Both the position numbers and the translations under genes were made by a program. Positions 1 to 8,401 of a stretch of 64,000 bases of DNA are shown in pieces. Position 1 is the first letter of the stretch, and every line of letters starts with the position of its first letter. The DNA is from Acinetobacter sp. NIPH 298 (lineage in GTDB: Bacteria > Pseudomonadota > Gammaproteobacteria > Pseudomonadales > Moraxellaceae). The DNA lies in assembly GCF_000369505.1 (NCBI RefSeq), contig NZ_KB850055.1:1453511-1517510 (forward strand), given 5' to 3'. Below the pieces are notes generated by a model. That model was not told the DNA's origin. It did no database searches and worked only from the letters and a program-made list of their open reading frames with translations.

Positions 1-1013
1 GATAGTGCGATCGTCATTGGTGGGGCATTTTCAAAAATAACTTCATATAAAGCATTGGTTATCGGCATATATACATCTAGTTCGGCAGCTTTAGTACGAA
101 CTTGAACAATGGTATTAATCCCTTCAGCCGTTTGACCCAACTCTTTAGTCGCTTGATCAAGTGTTTTGCCAGAACCCAAGGCGAAACCAATTTGATAATT
201 ACGGCTCAATGGACTGTTACAGGTCGCAAATAAATCACCGACACCAGATAAGCCCAAGAAAGTGAGTGGATTTGCACCTTGCTCTACGGCGAAACGACTC
301 ATTTCGGCCAAAGCGCGTGTTAAAATCATGCTCTTGGTATTTTCACCGATGTTATAAGCAGCACCCATTCCCATTGCAACCGCATAAATATTTTTGAGCG
401 CGCCACCCAGTTCAACACCATGCACATCATCACTGCCAAATACACGAAATAATGCACTATGTAATGCATGTTGTACTGCATAGCGTACCAATTCTGATTC
501 ACTCGCAATCACCGTACCAGATGGCATACTTGCCATAATTTCTTTGGCCAAGTTTGGACCAGACAATACACCATAAGGAACTTCAGGCAATTCTTCTCGA
601 ATGATTTCACTCATGAAACTAAAGGTTTTTGCTTCAATCCCTTTCGTCAGTGAAACAACCGCTTGCGCGCTGATAAAGGGTGCGATTTGTTTAAGTACAT
701 CGCGAAATGAATGGCTTGGAATCGCCACTAAAATAATATCGCGATCACGAACAGCCAGCTCTAAATCTGCGACTGCGCGTAAAGTCGGTTCTAATGTGTA
801 ATCAGGTAAATAGCGTTTATTGACATGGGTCTGATTGATTTCTTCAGCGACGACTGCATCACGAATCCAAATCATGGTATCGCAACCATTGCGTGCAGCT
901 AAATTAGCCATTGCGGTACCAAAGCTACCACCACCAAGTACTGTAATTCTTAATGCCGTTTTTTGATCCACTGCAACGGGTTCAACTAAATCGCTAAATT
1001 TTAACTCTGCCAT
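1..1013 (-). CDS. gpsA: NAD(P)-dependent glycerol-3-phosphate dehydrogenase, 3' end cut by window
   Basis: Reduces dihydroxyacetone phosphate to sn-glycerol-3-phosphate, the backbone for phospholipid synthesis; cytoplasmic. The translation from the ATG at 1013 begins MAELKFSDLV and shows the family's N-terminal Rossmann motif VLGGGSFGTAMA, then LVAIPSHSFRDVL, the VSLTKGIE segment and LSGPNLAKEI, followed by GVELGGALKNIYAVAMGM with the catalytic lysine, and NTKSMILTRALAEM. The reading frame is open to the left edge of the window, so only the C-terminus is missing. A nitroreductase-family gene lies 47 bases upstream in the same direction and may share its transcript. Confidence 0.95.
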   Translation of the reverse strand, partial: MAELKFSDLVEPVAVDQKTALRITVLGGGSFGTAMANLAARNGCDTMIWIRDAVVAEEINQTHVNKRYLPDYTLEPTLRAVADLELAVRDRDIILVAIPSHSFRDVLKQIAPFISAQAVVSLTKGIEAKTFSFMSEIIREELPEVPYGVLSGPNLAKEIMASMPSGTVIASESELVRYAVQHALHSALFRVFGSDDVHGVELGGALKNIYAVAMGMGAAYNIGENTKSMILTRALAEMSRFAVEQGANPLTFLGLSGVGDLFATCNSPLSRNYQIGFALGSGKTLDQATKELGQTAEGINTIVQVRTKAAELDVYMPITNALYEVIFENAPPMTIAL

Positions 1014-1060
1014 TTTTTATCCTGAAACTAATTTCTTTGTTTAATCATTCAAAAATAAGA

Positions 1061-1645
1061 TTAGGTTGATTGCCATATTTTTACAAAATTCTGACTCTCT
1101 ATTTCTGCACGTGGCGCAATCACTTTAGCAGCCGTACCAATATAAATAATACCTGAAATCAAATCTTGCGCTTGTAATCCTAATTGACGCTTAAGCCAAT
1201 CAGACTCAACCACGGCACCAGAACGCCACATACTTGCAAAGCCTTGTGCCTGCAAAGACAACAACAGGTTCTGAATCGCAGCCCCTGTACTAAGGATTTG
1301 CTCAAAATGTGGAACCTTAGGGTGATCTTGAAGTGTTGTTAACGCTAAAACCAACATCGGTGCGCGAAACGGATGATGTTTTGCACGCTCCAAATGAGTT
1401 GAATCTGTTTCACCTAAATCAGCTAAAGCCTTAGCCAAATGTTCGCCAAAAGCAGCTCGATGCTCAGCCGTGATGACCACGAACCTCGTCGGCTTTAAAC
1501 GATGATGATCAGGCGCTGTTAATGCAGCTTGAATTGCTTTTTCGAGTTGCTCTGTATTCGGTGCTGGTTCAATTAACTGCCCAATAGATTGACGTTGATG
1601 AATATTTTGATGAATTGTCTCTATATTTGAGTCCGTCATTGACAT
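1061..1645 (-). CDS. Nitroreductase family protein (YdjA-like)
   Basis: A 194-residue protein resembling small FMN-dependent NAD(P)H nitroreductases of the YdjA type, which act as homodimers. Visible family features are an N-terminal QRQSIGQL segment (the usual RRS-type FMN-phosphate contact), APDHHRLKPTRFVVI in the position of the conserved 'AP...QPWRF' motif, and GAAIQNLLLSLQAQGFASMWRSG, the standard helix with the W-RSG turn. The physiological substrate cannot be read from sequence. The ATG at 1645 is followed two codons later by another ATG (MSMTDSN), so the start may be six bases shorter. It lies upstream of gpsA in the same orientation. Confidence 0.85.
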   Translation of the reverse strand: MSMTDSNIETIHQNIHQRQSIGQLIEPAPNTEQLEKAIQAALTAPDHHRLKPTRFVVITAEHRAAFGEHLAKALADLGETDSTHLERAKHHPFRAPMLVLALTTLQDHPKVPHFEQILSTGAAIQNLLLSLQAQGFASMWRSGAVVESDWLKRQLGLQAQDLISGIIYIGTAAKVIAPRAEIESQNFVKIWQST

Positions 1646-1778
1646 GAATCTAACTAAGGCAAGGATTTTGCTAGATTAGCATAATCTGAATAATTTTCAC
1701 TACGTCTAATTGAGGCTTGTTCAATATTCATGAACGAATTTCATCACTGTAAATAACGTCGCGAGCTAAAGATTAAGA

Positions 1779-1807
1779 TGTGACAATTTCCCTTACCAAG
1801 TGTCACA
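1779..1807. promoter_or_regulatory. Inverted repeat TGTGACA-N15-TGTCACA
   Basis: Two perfect 7-base arms (1779-1785 and 1801-1807) sit in the intergenic region about 80 bases upstream of the lipoprotein gene at 1890. The arms resemble half sites of CRP/Vfr-type regulators, but the 15-base spacing is too long for a single CRP site. It could be an operator or a weak hairpin; only the symmetry is visible. Confidence 0.35.
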
Positions 1808-1889
1808 ACAAACTGTACACAAGCTGCGAAAGTAATTAAACATTATATGTTTCAATAATCAGATGATATTCATCACTAGAGAAAAAGCA

Positions 1890-2270
1890 ATGAAAAAAAA
1901 TTTAGTTCTTAGTTTAATCGGTGGTTTAGCGCTTGGATTAACAGCATGTGCATCTACTCCTACCAGCACATTGGCCATTCAAAAAGAAAATAATCAATAT
2001 GAAGTGACAGGTATTGGCAAGACCAGTCTCATTTCTAAAAACAATGCAATTAGTGCTGCACAGAAGACCTGTACTCGTAATACCTCGGCTGTTGTGGTGG
2101 ATGAAAAAGTGGTTTATCAGGGTGTGTTAAAAGGTGTCGTAGATGAGCAAACTGGCAGAATGGTCGAAGCTGCCGCAGGTGTACTTGGCTCGATTACGGG
2201 TACTAAAGCATCTTTATCTAAAGACGACGACTATCAAACCAAACTGACCTTTTACTGCAAAGCGAACTAA
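1890..2270 (+). CDS. Small outer-membrane-type lipoprotein
   Basis: A 126-residue lipoprotein of unknown role. From the ATG at 1890 it starts MKKNLVLSLIGGLALGLTAC, a textbook type II signal peptide with lipobox LTAC, so Cys20 would be lipidated. An upstream in-frame ATG at 1863 adds nine residues (MIFITREKA) that would spoil the signal peptide, so I prefer 1890. The mature part has two further cysteines (in KTCTRN and TFYCKAN) that could form a disulfide, and a glycine/alanine-rich stretch (VEAAAGVLGSITG). I do not recognise a named family. It is a single gene ending at a bidirectional terminator. Confidence 0.8.
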   Translation: MKKNLVLSLIGGLALGLTACASTPTSTLAIQKENNQYEVTGIGKTSLISKNNAISAAQKTCTRNTSAVVVDEKVVYQGVLKGVVDEQTGRMVEAAAGVLGSITGTKASLSKDDDYQTKLTFYCKAN

Positions 2271-2280
2271 ATAATACAAA

Positions 2281-2305
2281 AAAGCCGATGCTATGCATCG
2301 GCTTT
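2281..2305. terminator. Bidirectional rho-independent terminator
   Basis: A perfect 11-base stem (AAAGCCGATGC/GCATCGGCTTT) with a 3-base loop lies between two convergent genes and has A/T runs on both sides, so it can serve both. Confidence 0.85.
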
Positions 2306-2320
2306 GGTATCTGTTAAAGC

Positions 2321-2566
2321 TTATTGAAGTTCACTTGCTGCAACTTCTGTATCAGCATCTTCAACAACATCAGTATTGTGCTCATCCATGATTGGTTTAT
2401 CAATTGCATCGATAGCAGCTTGTTGAGCAGAAGTCGTCTCTGTTGATACAACTGAAGTTGCTTGTTCTTGGTCTTCAGCAGTTTTCGCTTCTTCTTTCTT
2501 TGCGCAAGCAGTCAATACCATTACTGGTGCGATCATTAAAGCAATAAGTGTTAGTTTAAAATTCAT
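2321..2566 (-). CDS. Small acidic lipoprotein
   Basis: An 81-residue predicted lipoprotein. The N-terminus MNFKLTLIALMIAPVMVLTAC ends in a lipobox (LTAC), so the chain is probably lipidated at Cys21. The remaining 60 residues are strongly acidic and rich in Ala, Thr and Glu (AKKEEAKTAEDQEQAT, then VVEDADTEVAASE), and look disordered with no recognisable domain. Small lipoproteins of this kind occur commonly in Acinetobacter, but I cannot assign a function. It converges on the lipoprotein gene at 1890 across a shared terminator. Confidence 0.7.
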   Translation of the reverse strand: MNFKLTLIALMIAPVMVLTACAKKEEAKTAEDQEQATSVVSTETTSAQQAAIDAIDKPIMDEHNTDVVEDADTEVAASELQ

Positions 2567-2643
2567 TGCAGCTTCCCATCATTACTGGTTAGTTTGATGA
2601 CAATCATATGTCAACAATGTGACATTTTTATGACCACAAGACA

Positions 2644-2678
2644 ATAAAAAAGCAAAAGAGCCGATTTACATCGACTCT
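2644..2678 (-). terminator. Rho-independent terminator downstream of pgk
   Basis: On the minus strand an 8-base stem with one mismatch pair (GAGTCGAT/ATCGGCTC) and a GTAA loop is followed by TTTTGCTTTTTT, about 40 bases past the pgk stop. Confidence 0.8.
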
Positions 2679-2717
2679 CCTCTTTCATCTTTTGTTATAA
2701 ATCAAAAGATTAGAACT

Positions 2718-3908
2718 TTATTGAGCACGCTCAATTAATACAGCTACAGCAGGTAAAGTTTTGCCTTCTACAAACTCCAAGAATGCACCACCACCTGTTG
2801 AGATATAACCAATTTGATCTGCAACTTCATATTTATCGATTGCAGCAAGTGTGTCGCCACCACCCGCGATTGAGAAACCCGCTGACTCAGCAATTGCCAA
2901 TGAAAGTGCTTTCGTACCTTCACCAAATTGATCAACCTCGAAGACACCCACAGGGCCATTCCAAAGAATGGTTTTTGAAGATTTCAAGATTTCAGCAAAA
3001 ACTTTTGCAGTTTCAGGACCAACATCCAAAATCATGTCAGTGTCAGTCACATCTTCAACTTTTTTCACGACAGCTTGAGCATTTGCCAAAGAACCTAAGA
3101 AATCATCAAAGTTGATTTGACTTGCATCAGCAACCACAACATCGGTCGGTAATGGAACACTTACCTTTGCAGCAATTTGCTTCGCAGTTTCAATCAAGTC
3201 AGCTTCATACAGTGATTTACCCACATTGAAACCAGCAGCAGCCAAGAATGTATTTGCAATACCGCCACCAACGATCAATTGATCACAAAGTGTTGATAAA
3301 GAATTTAATACATCAAGTTTAGTTGAGACTTTAGAACCTGCAACGATTGCCACCATTGGCTTTTCAGGTGTTTGCATAGCACGACCCAAGGCATCCAACT
3401 CAGCAGCCAATAAAGGACCAGCAGCAGCGACTTGAGCAAAACGAGCAGCGCCTTCAGTCGAAGCTTCTGCGCGATGCGCGGTACCAAATGCATCCATAAC
3501 GAAAACATCACAAAGTGCAGCATATTTCTTTGCAAGTTCTTCGTTATTTTTCTTTTCGCCATGGTTGAAACGAACGTTTTCAAGTAATACCACTTGGCCC
3601 GCTTCAACTTCAACGCCATCTAAATAGTCAGTCAATAATTTAACGTCTTGACCCAAAGCTTTGCTTAAATAAGCAGCGACTGGCGCAAGCGATTGTTCAG
3701 GTTTTGGCTCACCCTCTACAGGACGACCAAGGTGAGAAAACACCATAACCGCTGCGCCTTTTTCTAAAGCAGCTTGAATGGTCGGCAACGCTGCACGTAG
3801 ACGTGCATCGCTAGTAATTTCCCCACTTTTTACAGGAACGTTTAAGTCTTCACGAATAAGAACACGTTTACCTGCTAAATCAAGGTCAGTCATGCGCTGG
3901 AAATTCAT
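2718..3908 (-). CDS. pgk: Phosphoglycerate kinase
   Basis: Transfers phosphate between 1,3-bisphosphoglycerate and ADP in glycolysis/gluconeogenesis; cytoplasmic, two-domain. From the ATG at 3908 the protein is 396 residues, the normal family length, and starts [20 protein letters not shown]. Family motifs are [45 protein letters not shown], the hinge [13 protein letters not shown], the nucleotide-site WNGPVGVFE, and the C-terminal [12 protein letters not shown] and [12 protein letters not shown]. An in-frame ATG at 3941 would add 11 residues not expected for the family, so I use 3908. It is a lone gene with its own terminator. Confidence 0.97.
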   Translation of the reverse strand: MNFQRMTDLDLAGKRVLIREDLNVPVKSGEITSDARLRAALPTIQAALEKGAAVMVFSHLGRPVEGEPKPEQSLAPVAAYLSKALGQDVKLLTDYLDGVEVEAGQVVLLENVRFNHGEKKNNEELAKKYAALCDVFVMDAFGTAHRAEASTEGAARFAQVAAAGPLLAAELDALGRAMQTPEKPMVAIVAGSKVSTKLDVLNSLSTLCDQLIVGGGIANTFLAAAGFNVGKSLYEADLIETAKQIAAKVSVPLPTDVVVADASQINFDDFLGSLANAQAVVKKVEDVTDTDMILDVGPETAKVFAEILKSSKTILWNGPVGVFEVDQFGEGTKALSLAIAESAGFSIAGGGDTLAAIDKYEVADQIGYISTGGGAFLEFVEGKTLPAVAVLIERAQ

Positions 3909-4048
3909 GGATGGCTCTCTAATTGATTTTAAAAACGGCACAATTTTAAATGATTCTCAAAAATAAAGGTGAGTTTTTTTTGTAGAAAAGCTGTCGAAAG
4001 CCTCACTTTTGATTATGATAACTCTCGTCTTTATATCTTTTTATTATT

Positions 4049-4432
4049 ATGTCTATTCATCCAGATCCTAAAATTAATCGTTTAAACGTACTTGGCGAAC
4101 CTTTAGCCAGTTGTTGTTATGACCCAATTACGGGGTACTTCCGTAATGGTTTCTGCCACACATCTACTACCGATTTAGGTCAGCACACCATGTGCGTGCA
4201 AATGACCTCTGAATTTTTAAATTTTTCCCAAAAAGTCGGCAATGATCTGATCACACCTTTGCCAGAAATGAGTTTCCCAGGTCTCAAACCTGGGGATTTC
4301 TGGTGTATCTGTGTGACACGCTGGGTAGAAGCCTATGAAGCAGGTCAAGCGCCACCGATCAAACTGAATGCCTGCCATAATGCAGTACTTCACTATGTAC
4401 CACTCAATATCCTTGTGGAATACGCAGTGTAA
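4049..4432 (+). CDS. DUF2237 family protein
   Basis: A 127-residue cytoplasmic protein of the DUF2237 family, whose function is unknown. Recognisable family segments are NVLGEPLASCCYDPITGYFRNG, DLGQHTMCVQMTSEFL and LKPGDFWCICVTRWVEAY. The several conserved cysteines (SCC, TMC, WCIC, NACH) could bind metal, which is an inference. Its TAA stop overlaps the ATG of the next gene by one base (TAATG), so the two are translationally coupled with the Maf-type pyrophosphatase. Confidence 0.85.
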   Translation: MSIHPDPKINRLNVLGEPLASCCYDPITGYFRNGFCHTSTTDLGQHTMCVQMTSEFLNFSQKVGNDLITPLPEMSFPGLKPGDFWCICVTRWVEAYEAGQAPPIKLNACHNAVLHYVPLNILVEYAV

Positions 4433-5025
4433 TGAACCAGTTTGAGCTTATTTTGGCTTCAAGCAGCCAAACACGTAAAGCACTCATGGATCGCTTAGGC
4501 TTGGCTTATCGCTGTATTTCACCTGATATCGATGAGTCGGCAAATGGTGAAATGCTTGCTGATGATCTGGCTAAACGTTTGGCTTATGAAAAGGCACGTG
4601 TTATTGCTGCACAACATCCCCATGCCATTGTGATCGGTTCTGATCAAGTGGCTTGGCGTGAACATGCACCTTATGACTTTATTGGTAAACCTTTAACCGT
4701 TGAAAATGCCATTCAACAACTACAAGCCAACTCAGGTAAAACGGTCTTCTTTAGTACCGCTTTAAGTGTTCAACACGCACAATCAGGTTTTGAAACCACG
4801 CTGGTTGAACATTACCAAGTAAAATTTCGCACACTGACGCTTGCTGAAATTGAGCGTTATATTGAAATAGATCAGCCTTTGCATTGTGCCGGTAGTTTTA
4901 AATGTGAACGTTTAGGAATTAGCCTGTTTGAGAAAATGATCGGTGATGACCAAACCACGTTGATGGGCTTACCCATGATTCAACTGTGTAAAATTTTGCG
5001 TGAACGTGGAATTAATTTGCCTTAA
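4432..5025 (+). CDS. yceF: Maf/YceF-type nucleoside triphosphate pyrophosphatase
   Basis: A 197-residue Maf-family enzyme that hydrolyses non-canonical nucleoside triphosphates; the YceF subgroup prefers 7-methyl-GTP. Diagnostic segments are LILASSSQTRK at the N-terminus, ISPDIDES, VIGSDQVAW (YceF-type rather than the YhdE-type ADTVV), the central IGKPLTVENA, and the C-terminal CAGSFKCERLGISLFEKMIGDDQTT with the catalytic acidic residues. Its start overlaps the DUF2237 stop by one base, and its end overlaps the 3' end of the convergent LysR gene by four bases. Confidence 0.9.
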   Translation: MNQFELILASSSQTRKALMDRLGLAYRCISPDIDESANGEMLADDLAKRLAYEKARVIAAQHPHAIVIGSDQVAWREHAPYDFIGKPLTVENAIQQLQANSGKTVFFSTALSVQHAQSGFETTLVEHYQVKFRTLTLAEIERYIEIDQPLHCAGSFKCERLGISLFEKMIGDDQTTLMGLPMIQLCKILRERGINLP

Positions 5026-5906
5026 ACGCCAATAAACTGCTGCTTAAGCCATTGTTGAAAAGTCTGTAGCCCCTTGTGGTCTACATGTCGCTTAGGCAGC
5101 ATGGTGTAATAGCTGAACGGACTTTCCCAAGCAAGTTGGCTTGAGTCATTTTCACATAGCCAACCCTGTGCAACAGATTGCTGTACTAATATTTTACTGA
5201 CCACTGCAACCCCTAACCCTGCCAAAGCAGCCTGAATGACCTGATTTTCATCCTCAAAAAAATCAGGCTTGGGATATTCTTGTCCCAATAATTGTGATAA
5301 GAAATCAGCGTGATCATGTTTTAACAAATCTGCATTTTTCCACTGAGTCATAAACAGTCTCATTTGAGATTGATCTGTGAGATTCGCCCAATATTGTTGA
5401 GTTGCAAATAAACCAAAAGTGTCTTTTACAAGTGCGACAACATGAGAATTTTTAAGGTCAGCTACACCGTAACGAATCGCCATATCAATACTTAAATCAT
5501 GATTTATATCGACCATCTGATCATCCGCTTTAATTTGTATATCAATATCGGGATGTAAATTTTTAAAGTCATTTAGTCGTGGCACCAACCACATTGCTGC
5601 AAAAGCATTTGTGGTGCTAATGGTGATTTTCTTAGCACTAGCTGTTAATTCAGACAAAGTTTGTTTTAATTCTGAGATCATTTTTGTACTGACCGCTGCG
5701 AGCTTTTCACCTGCTTCGGTTAGCGTTACTATCCTAAATCCACGTACAAATAGCTTTATTTCCAACTCTTTTTCCAGTTCACTGATTTGATGTGAAACTG
5801 CTGTGGGCGATACATTTAATTCTTGAGCAGCCGCTTTAAAACTTTTTAAGCGTGCAGTGGCTTCAAACACTTTTATACTATTTAGTGAGGGTAATCGCTT
5901 CAGCAT
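5022..5906 (-). CDS. LysR family transcriptional regulator (GcvA-like)
   Basis: A 294-residue LysR-type regulator. The N-terminal winged helix-turn-helix is clear at residues 1-65 (RLKSFKAAAQELNVSPTAVS, then ISELEKELEIKLFVR). A linker helix and the periplasmic-binding-protein-like effector domain follow. The N-terminus resembles the GcvA/AmpR group. It is transcribed away from the azoreductase gene, and the 120-base gap holds two perfect palindromes, so it probably controls that gene and itself. The effector is unknown. Confidence 0.88.
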   Translation of the reverse strand: MLKRLPSLNSIKVFEATARLKSFKAAAQELNVSPTAVSHQISELEKELEIKLFVRGFRIVTLTEAGEKLAAVSTKMISELKQTLSELTASAKKITISTTNAFAAMWLVPRLNDFKNLHPDIDIQIKADDQMVDINHDLSIDMAIRYGVADLKNSHVVALVKDTFGLFATQQYWANLTDQSQMRLFMTQWKNADLLKHDHADFLSQLLGQEYPKPDFFEDENQVIQAALAGLGVAVVSKILVQQSVAQGWLCENDSSQLAWESPFSYYTMLPKRHVDHKGLQTFQQWLKQQFIGV

Positions 5907-5922
5907 CTCTGCACCTCTTTCT

Positions 5923-5997
5923 TAAGATGAGAAAAACTCATCTTATACAAAAATAATGTCATTTGTCAGCGCATATACAAATCTTCAAACTTTGAAG
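5923..5997. promoter_or_regulatory. Two palindromes in the lysR-azoreductase divergent region
   Basis: The first is TAAGATGAG-AAAAA-CTCATCTTA (5923-5945), a perfect 9-base inverted repeat. The second is CTTCAAA-C-TTTGAAG (5983-5997), a perfect 7-base inverted repeat ending 29 bases before the azoreductase ATG. LysR-type regulators typically bind such dyads upstream of a divergent target. Binding is inferred from position and symmetry. Confidence 0.55.
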
Positions 5998-6026
5998 TAT
6001 GTTCTATAAAATTGAGTAAATTTCAA

Positions 6027-6713
6027 ATGACTACCCTACTGCATATTGATGCCAGCGTCCGTTCATTTTACGGCGAAGGTGAAAAACATAGTTCTCTTTC
6101 TAAAATGTTGGGACAACATTTAATAAAACATTGGAAAAAGCAACAATCGGATGATCAAGTCATTTATCGAGATCTTGGAGAGCTACCACCAAACTTTGTT
6201 TCGCAAAAATGGCTTGAAGCGGTATTTACGCCAGAGCAAAAAAGAACGGATGCACAAAAAGCAGCGTTAATTGAATCTGATCAATATATTGATGAAGTTG
6301 CAAGAGCAGATATCATCTTGATCACCACCCCAATGTATAATTACGGTATGCCTGCTGCACTAAAAGCATGGTTTGATCAGGTGATAAGAATCAATAAAAC
6401 CTTTACTTTTGACTTAGCCAGAGGTGACTTCCCGCTTGAACCGATATTTTCAAATAAGACTTTAATTTTACTCAGTTCATGTGGAGAATTTGGTTTTGGT
6501 GAAGGCGAAATCAGGGGGCACATGAATCACCTTGGCACCCACATCAAAGTACTCAGTCATTATTTAGGTGCGGATCAATTCTTCGAAATTCGCTCTGAAT
6601 ATCAGGAATTTGCAGACAAAAGACATGAGGACTCGATACTCAGTGCAAAGCAAAAAATTGAAAAACTTGTATCCGAGCTAACAACACAATCTAAGAAAAT
6701 ACTCACTGCATAA
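6027..6713 (+). CDS. azoR: FMN-dependent NADH-azoreductase family protein
   Basis: A flavodoxin-fold NAD(P)H:quinone/azo reductase of about 228 residues. The N-terminus MTTLLHIDASVRS matches the family's FMN-phosphate loop. TPMYNYGMPAALKAWFDQVIR is the hallmark FMN/dimer motif, and LLSSCGEFGFGEGE sits where the second flavin loop is expected. The frame can be extended to a TTG at 6012, but the ATG at 6027 gives the standard start, so I use it. These enzymes detoxify quinones by two-electron reduction. The divergent LysR gene and the palindromes between them suggest inducible expression. Confidence 0.87.
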   Translation: MTTLLHIDASVRSFYGEGEKHSSLSKMLGQHLIKHWKKQQSDDQVIYRDLGELPPNFVSQKWLEAVFTPEQKRTDAQKAALIESDQYIDEVARADIILITTPMYNYGMPAALKAWFDQVIRINKTFTFDLARGDFPLEPIFSNKTLILLSSCGEFGFGEGEIRGHMNHLGTHIKVLSHYLGADQFFEIRSEYQEFADKRHEDSILSAKQKIEKLVSELTTQSKKILTA

Positions 6714-6742
6714 ATAAGACAAGAGCAACATAGTTCTCAAAT

Positions 6743-6780
6743 ACCCCCTCATCCAAATGCTTGATTTGAATGAGGGGATA
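6743..6780. terminator. Bidirectional terminator
   Basis: A long, nearly perfect stem (TACCCCCTCATCCAAAT against ATTTGAATGAGGGGATA, with a few mismatches) and a 4-5 base loop lie between the convergent azoreductase and smvA genes. The stem ends four bases before the smvA stop codon. The flanking T runs are short, so strength is uncertain. Confidence 0.6.
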
Positions 6781-6784
6781 AAAT

Positions 6785-8275
6785 CTATCCTTCAACTGTG
6801 ACTACTTTTTTCGGCAAAGCGAACCAAATAAATATGGTGAGTACCAAGAAAAGGAATGCAGCAACAGTCAAGACCGAGCGATGTGATTGGCTAAAAGCTT
6901 GTTTCGCCGCCTGAATGACGTTTTCAGCGACCACTGGCTGTAATTGTTTACTGGCTTGAATCGCCTCTCCAATAGAACTGCTGGTTTGTTCTAACAAATG
7001 ATGAGGTAAATTGCTTGGAATTACGATAGAATTGGCATAGAACCACGAAAGCATCAACCCGAAAAATGCGATACCCAAACCAGCACCTAGCTCATACGCC
7101 ATTCCTTCAATCGCACCTGCTGCTGTCGCCTTACTTGGCGGAACAGAAGACATAATCGCTGAGGTTGAAGCAAGTAAAGCAATTTCTACACTCAGACCTA
7201 ATACTACCATCCAAGCCCACGCTTGTATTTGAGCTTGCATAAAATCGGTATTTGCCAATCCCCATAAGCTCACCGCACTCATCAACATCCCAAAAGATGC
7301 AACTGATCTTAAGCCATAACGATTCACCAGCAGGCTTGCGATTGGCCCCCCCAGACTGATCGCCACCATGAATGGTAAAATAAATGCGCCTGCTGCGAGT
7401 GGTGAAAGTTGATAGACGAACTGAAGCTCTTGGGAAATGAGCAACTCAAACCCAACTAATGCCATCATTGAAACAATCGCCATCACCACACCTGTGGCAA
7501 TCACAGGATGCTTAAACAACTGAATATCAATCATCGGCGAAGTTGATGTTAATTGTTTACGAACGAAGCCAATCAATAAACCCAATCCGATGACAAAGAT
7601 TAAAATTGCCCCAAATGAGCCACCATGCATGGCAGATTTAATCGCATAAATCATACTCAGGATTGCGACCACGAGAACAATGGCTTGTAATAAGTTCAGA
7701 CTTTGCTTTGGTTGCCCTGCTTGCTTAGGCACGACATAAGCAGCCAATACCAAAACGAACAACACAATCGGCACATTGATCAAGAATACTGCGCCCCAAT
7801 GAAAGTGCTCCAGTAAAAAACCACCAACCAATGGACCAAAAGCTGCACCGCCACCGCCTACAGTCGCCCAAATACCCAAGGCGAAGTTACGTTGTTTTTC
7901 ATCGAGGAAAGTATTCCGAACTGCGGATAAAGTTGCAGGCAAAATCATTGCCGCGCCAACAGCCAATAAAGCACGTGAACCAATCAACGCCCATGCGGTT
8001 GAGGAAAATGCTGCTGCTAATGATGCAAGACCAAATAAAATTCCACCAATAATCATCAAGCGCTTATAACCAATGCGATCACCCAGTGCACCCATAGGTA
8101 AAATAAGTCCCGCCATGACCAATGAATAGATATCAATAATCCATAGCAGTTCATTTGCTGATAAAGAAAGCGACTCACTCAATGTAGGTGTCGCGACATG
8201 TAAAACGGTTGCATCAATCGAAACTGGGAGATAGATCAATACAACGATTGCAAGAATTAACCACTTGCGTGACAT
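6785..8275 (-). CDS. smvA: SmvA-type MFS multidrug efflux transporter (DHA2 family)
   Basis: A 14-TM drug:proton antiporter of about 496 residues in the inner membrane. The sequence IDATVLHVATPTLS near residue 20, then NELLWIIDIYSLVMAGLIL and PMGALGDRIGYKRLMIIGG, closely match enterobacterial SmvA, which exports methyl viologen and cationic biocides such as chlorhexidine and quaternary ammonium compounds. The motif-C-like GGGGAAFGPLVGG is present. The frame extends to 8305, but the ATG at 8275 follows a good ribosome site (AGAGG) and gives the SmvA-like N-terminus MSRKWLILAI. The region 8276-8305 would then be untranslated and contains an operator. A divergent TetR gene completes the usual smvA-smvR arrangement. 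Confidence 0.88.
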   Translation of the reverse strand: MSRKWLILAIVVLIYLPVSIDATVLHVATPTLSESLSLSANELLWIIDIYSLVMAGLILPMGALGDRIGYKRLMIIGGILFGLASLAAAFSSTAWALIGSRALLAVGAAMILPATLSAVRNTFLDEKQRNFALGIWATVGGGGAAFGPLVGGFLLEHFHWGAVFLINVPIVLFVLVLAAYVVPKQAGQPKQSLNLLQAIVLVVAILSMIYAIKSAMHGGSFGAILIFVIGLGLLIGFVRKQLTSTSPMIDIQLFKHPVIATGVVMAIVSMMALVGFELLISQELQFVYQLSPLAAGAFILPFMVAISLGGPIASLLVNRYGLRSVASFGMLMSAVSLWGLANTDFMQAQIQAWAWMVVLGLSVEIALLASTSAIMSSVPPSKATAAGAIEGMAYELGAGLGIAFFGLMLSWFYANSIVIPSNLPHHLLEQTSSSIGEAIQASKQLQPVVAENVIQAAKQAFSQSHRSVLTVAAFLFLVLTIFIWFALPKKVVTVEG

Positions 8276-8289
8276 AAATGCCTCTAAAT

Positions 8290-8343
8290 TTGGACAGGTG
8301 TTCAAGTTGGTGCTATTATAATCAAAATTGAACGCTTGTCCAA
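8290..8343. promoter_or_regulatory. smvA promoter with two TetR operator-like dyads
   Basis: Two 16-base quasi-palindromes lie head to head: TTGGACAGGTGTTCAA (8290-8305) and TTGAACGCTTGTCCAA (8328-8343). The reverse complement of the first differs from the second only in the middle three bases, giving a consensus near TTGNAC-N4-GTNCAA. On the minus strand the second dyad begins with a -35 box TTGGAC (8343-8338), followed after exactly 17 bases by a perfect -10 TATAAT (8320-8315) for smvA. One dyad therefore covers the -35 box and the other lies just downstream of the start point, the layout expected for repression by the divergent TetR protein. Confidence 0.8.
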
Positions 8344-8401
8344 TTTTAAAATTTAAGTTAATTTGTTGCTGGTTGTATCACAGCTCATCAGGTTTGGAAA
8401 A

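Noticed and set aside
3305..3619. Long open frames antisense or out of frame to pgk
   Set aside because: They overlap a complete, well-conserved pgk and encode no recognisable protein; they are by-products of its codon use. The same applies to other long frames inside mfd, ppiD, vgrG and tyrA-aroA.
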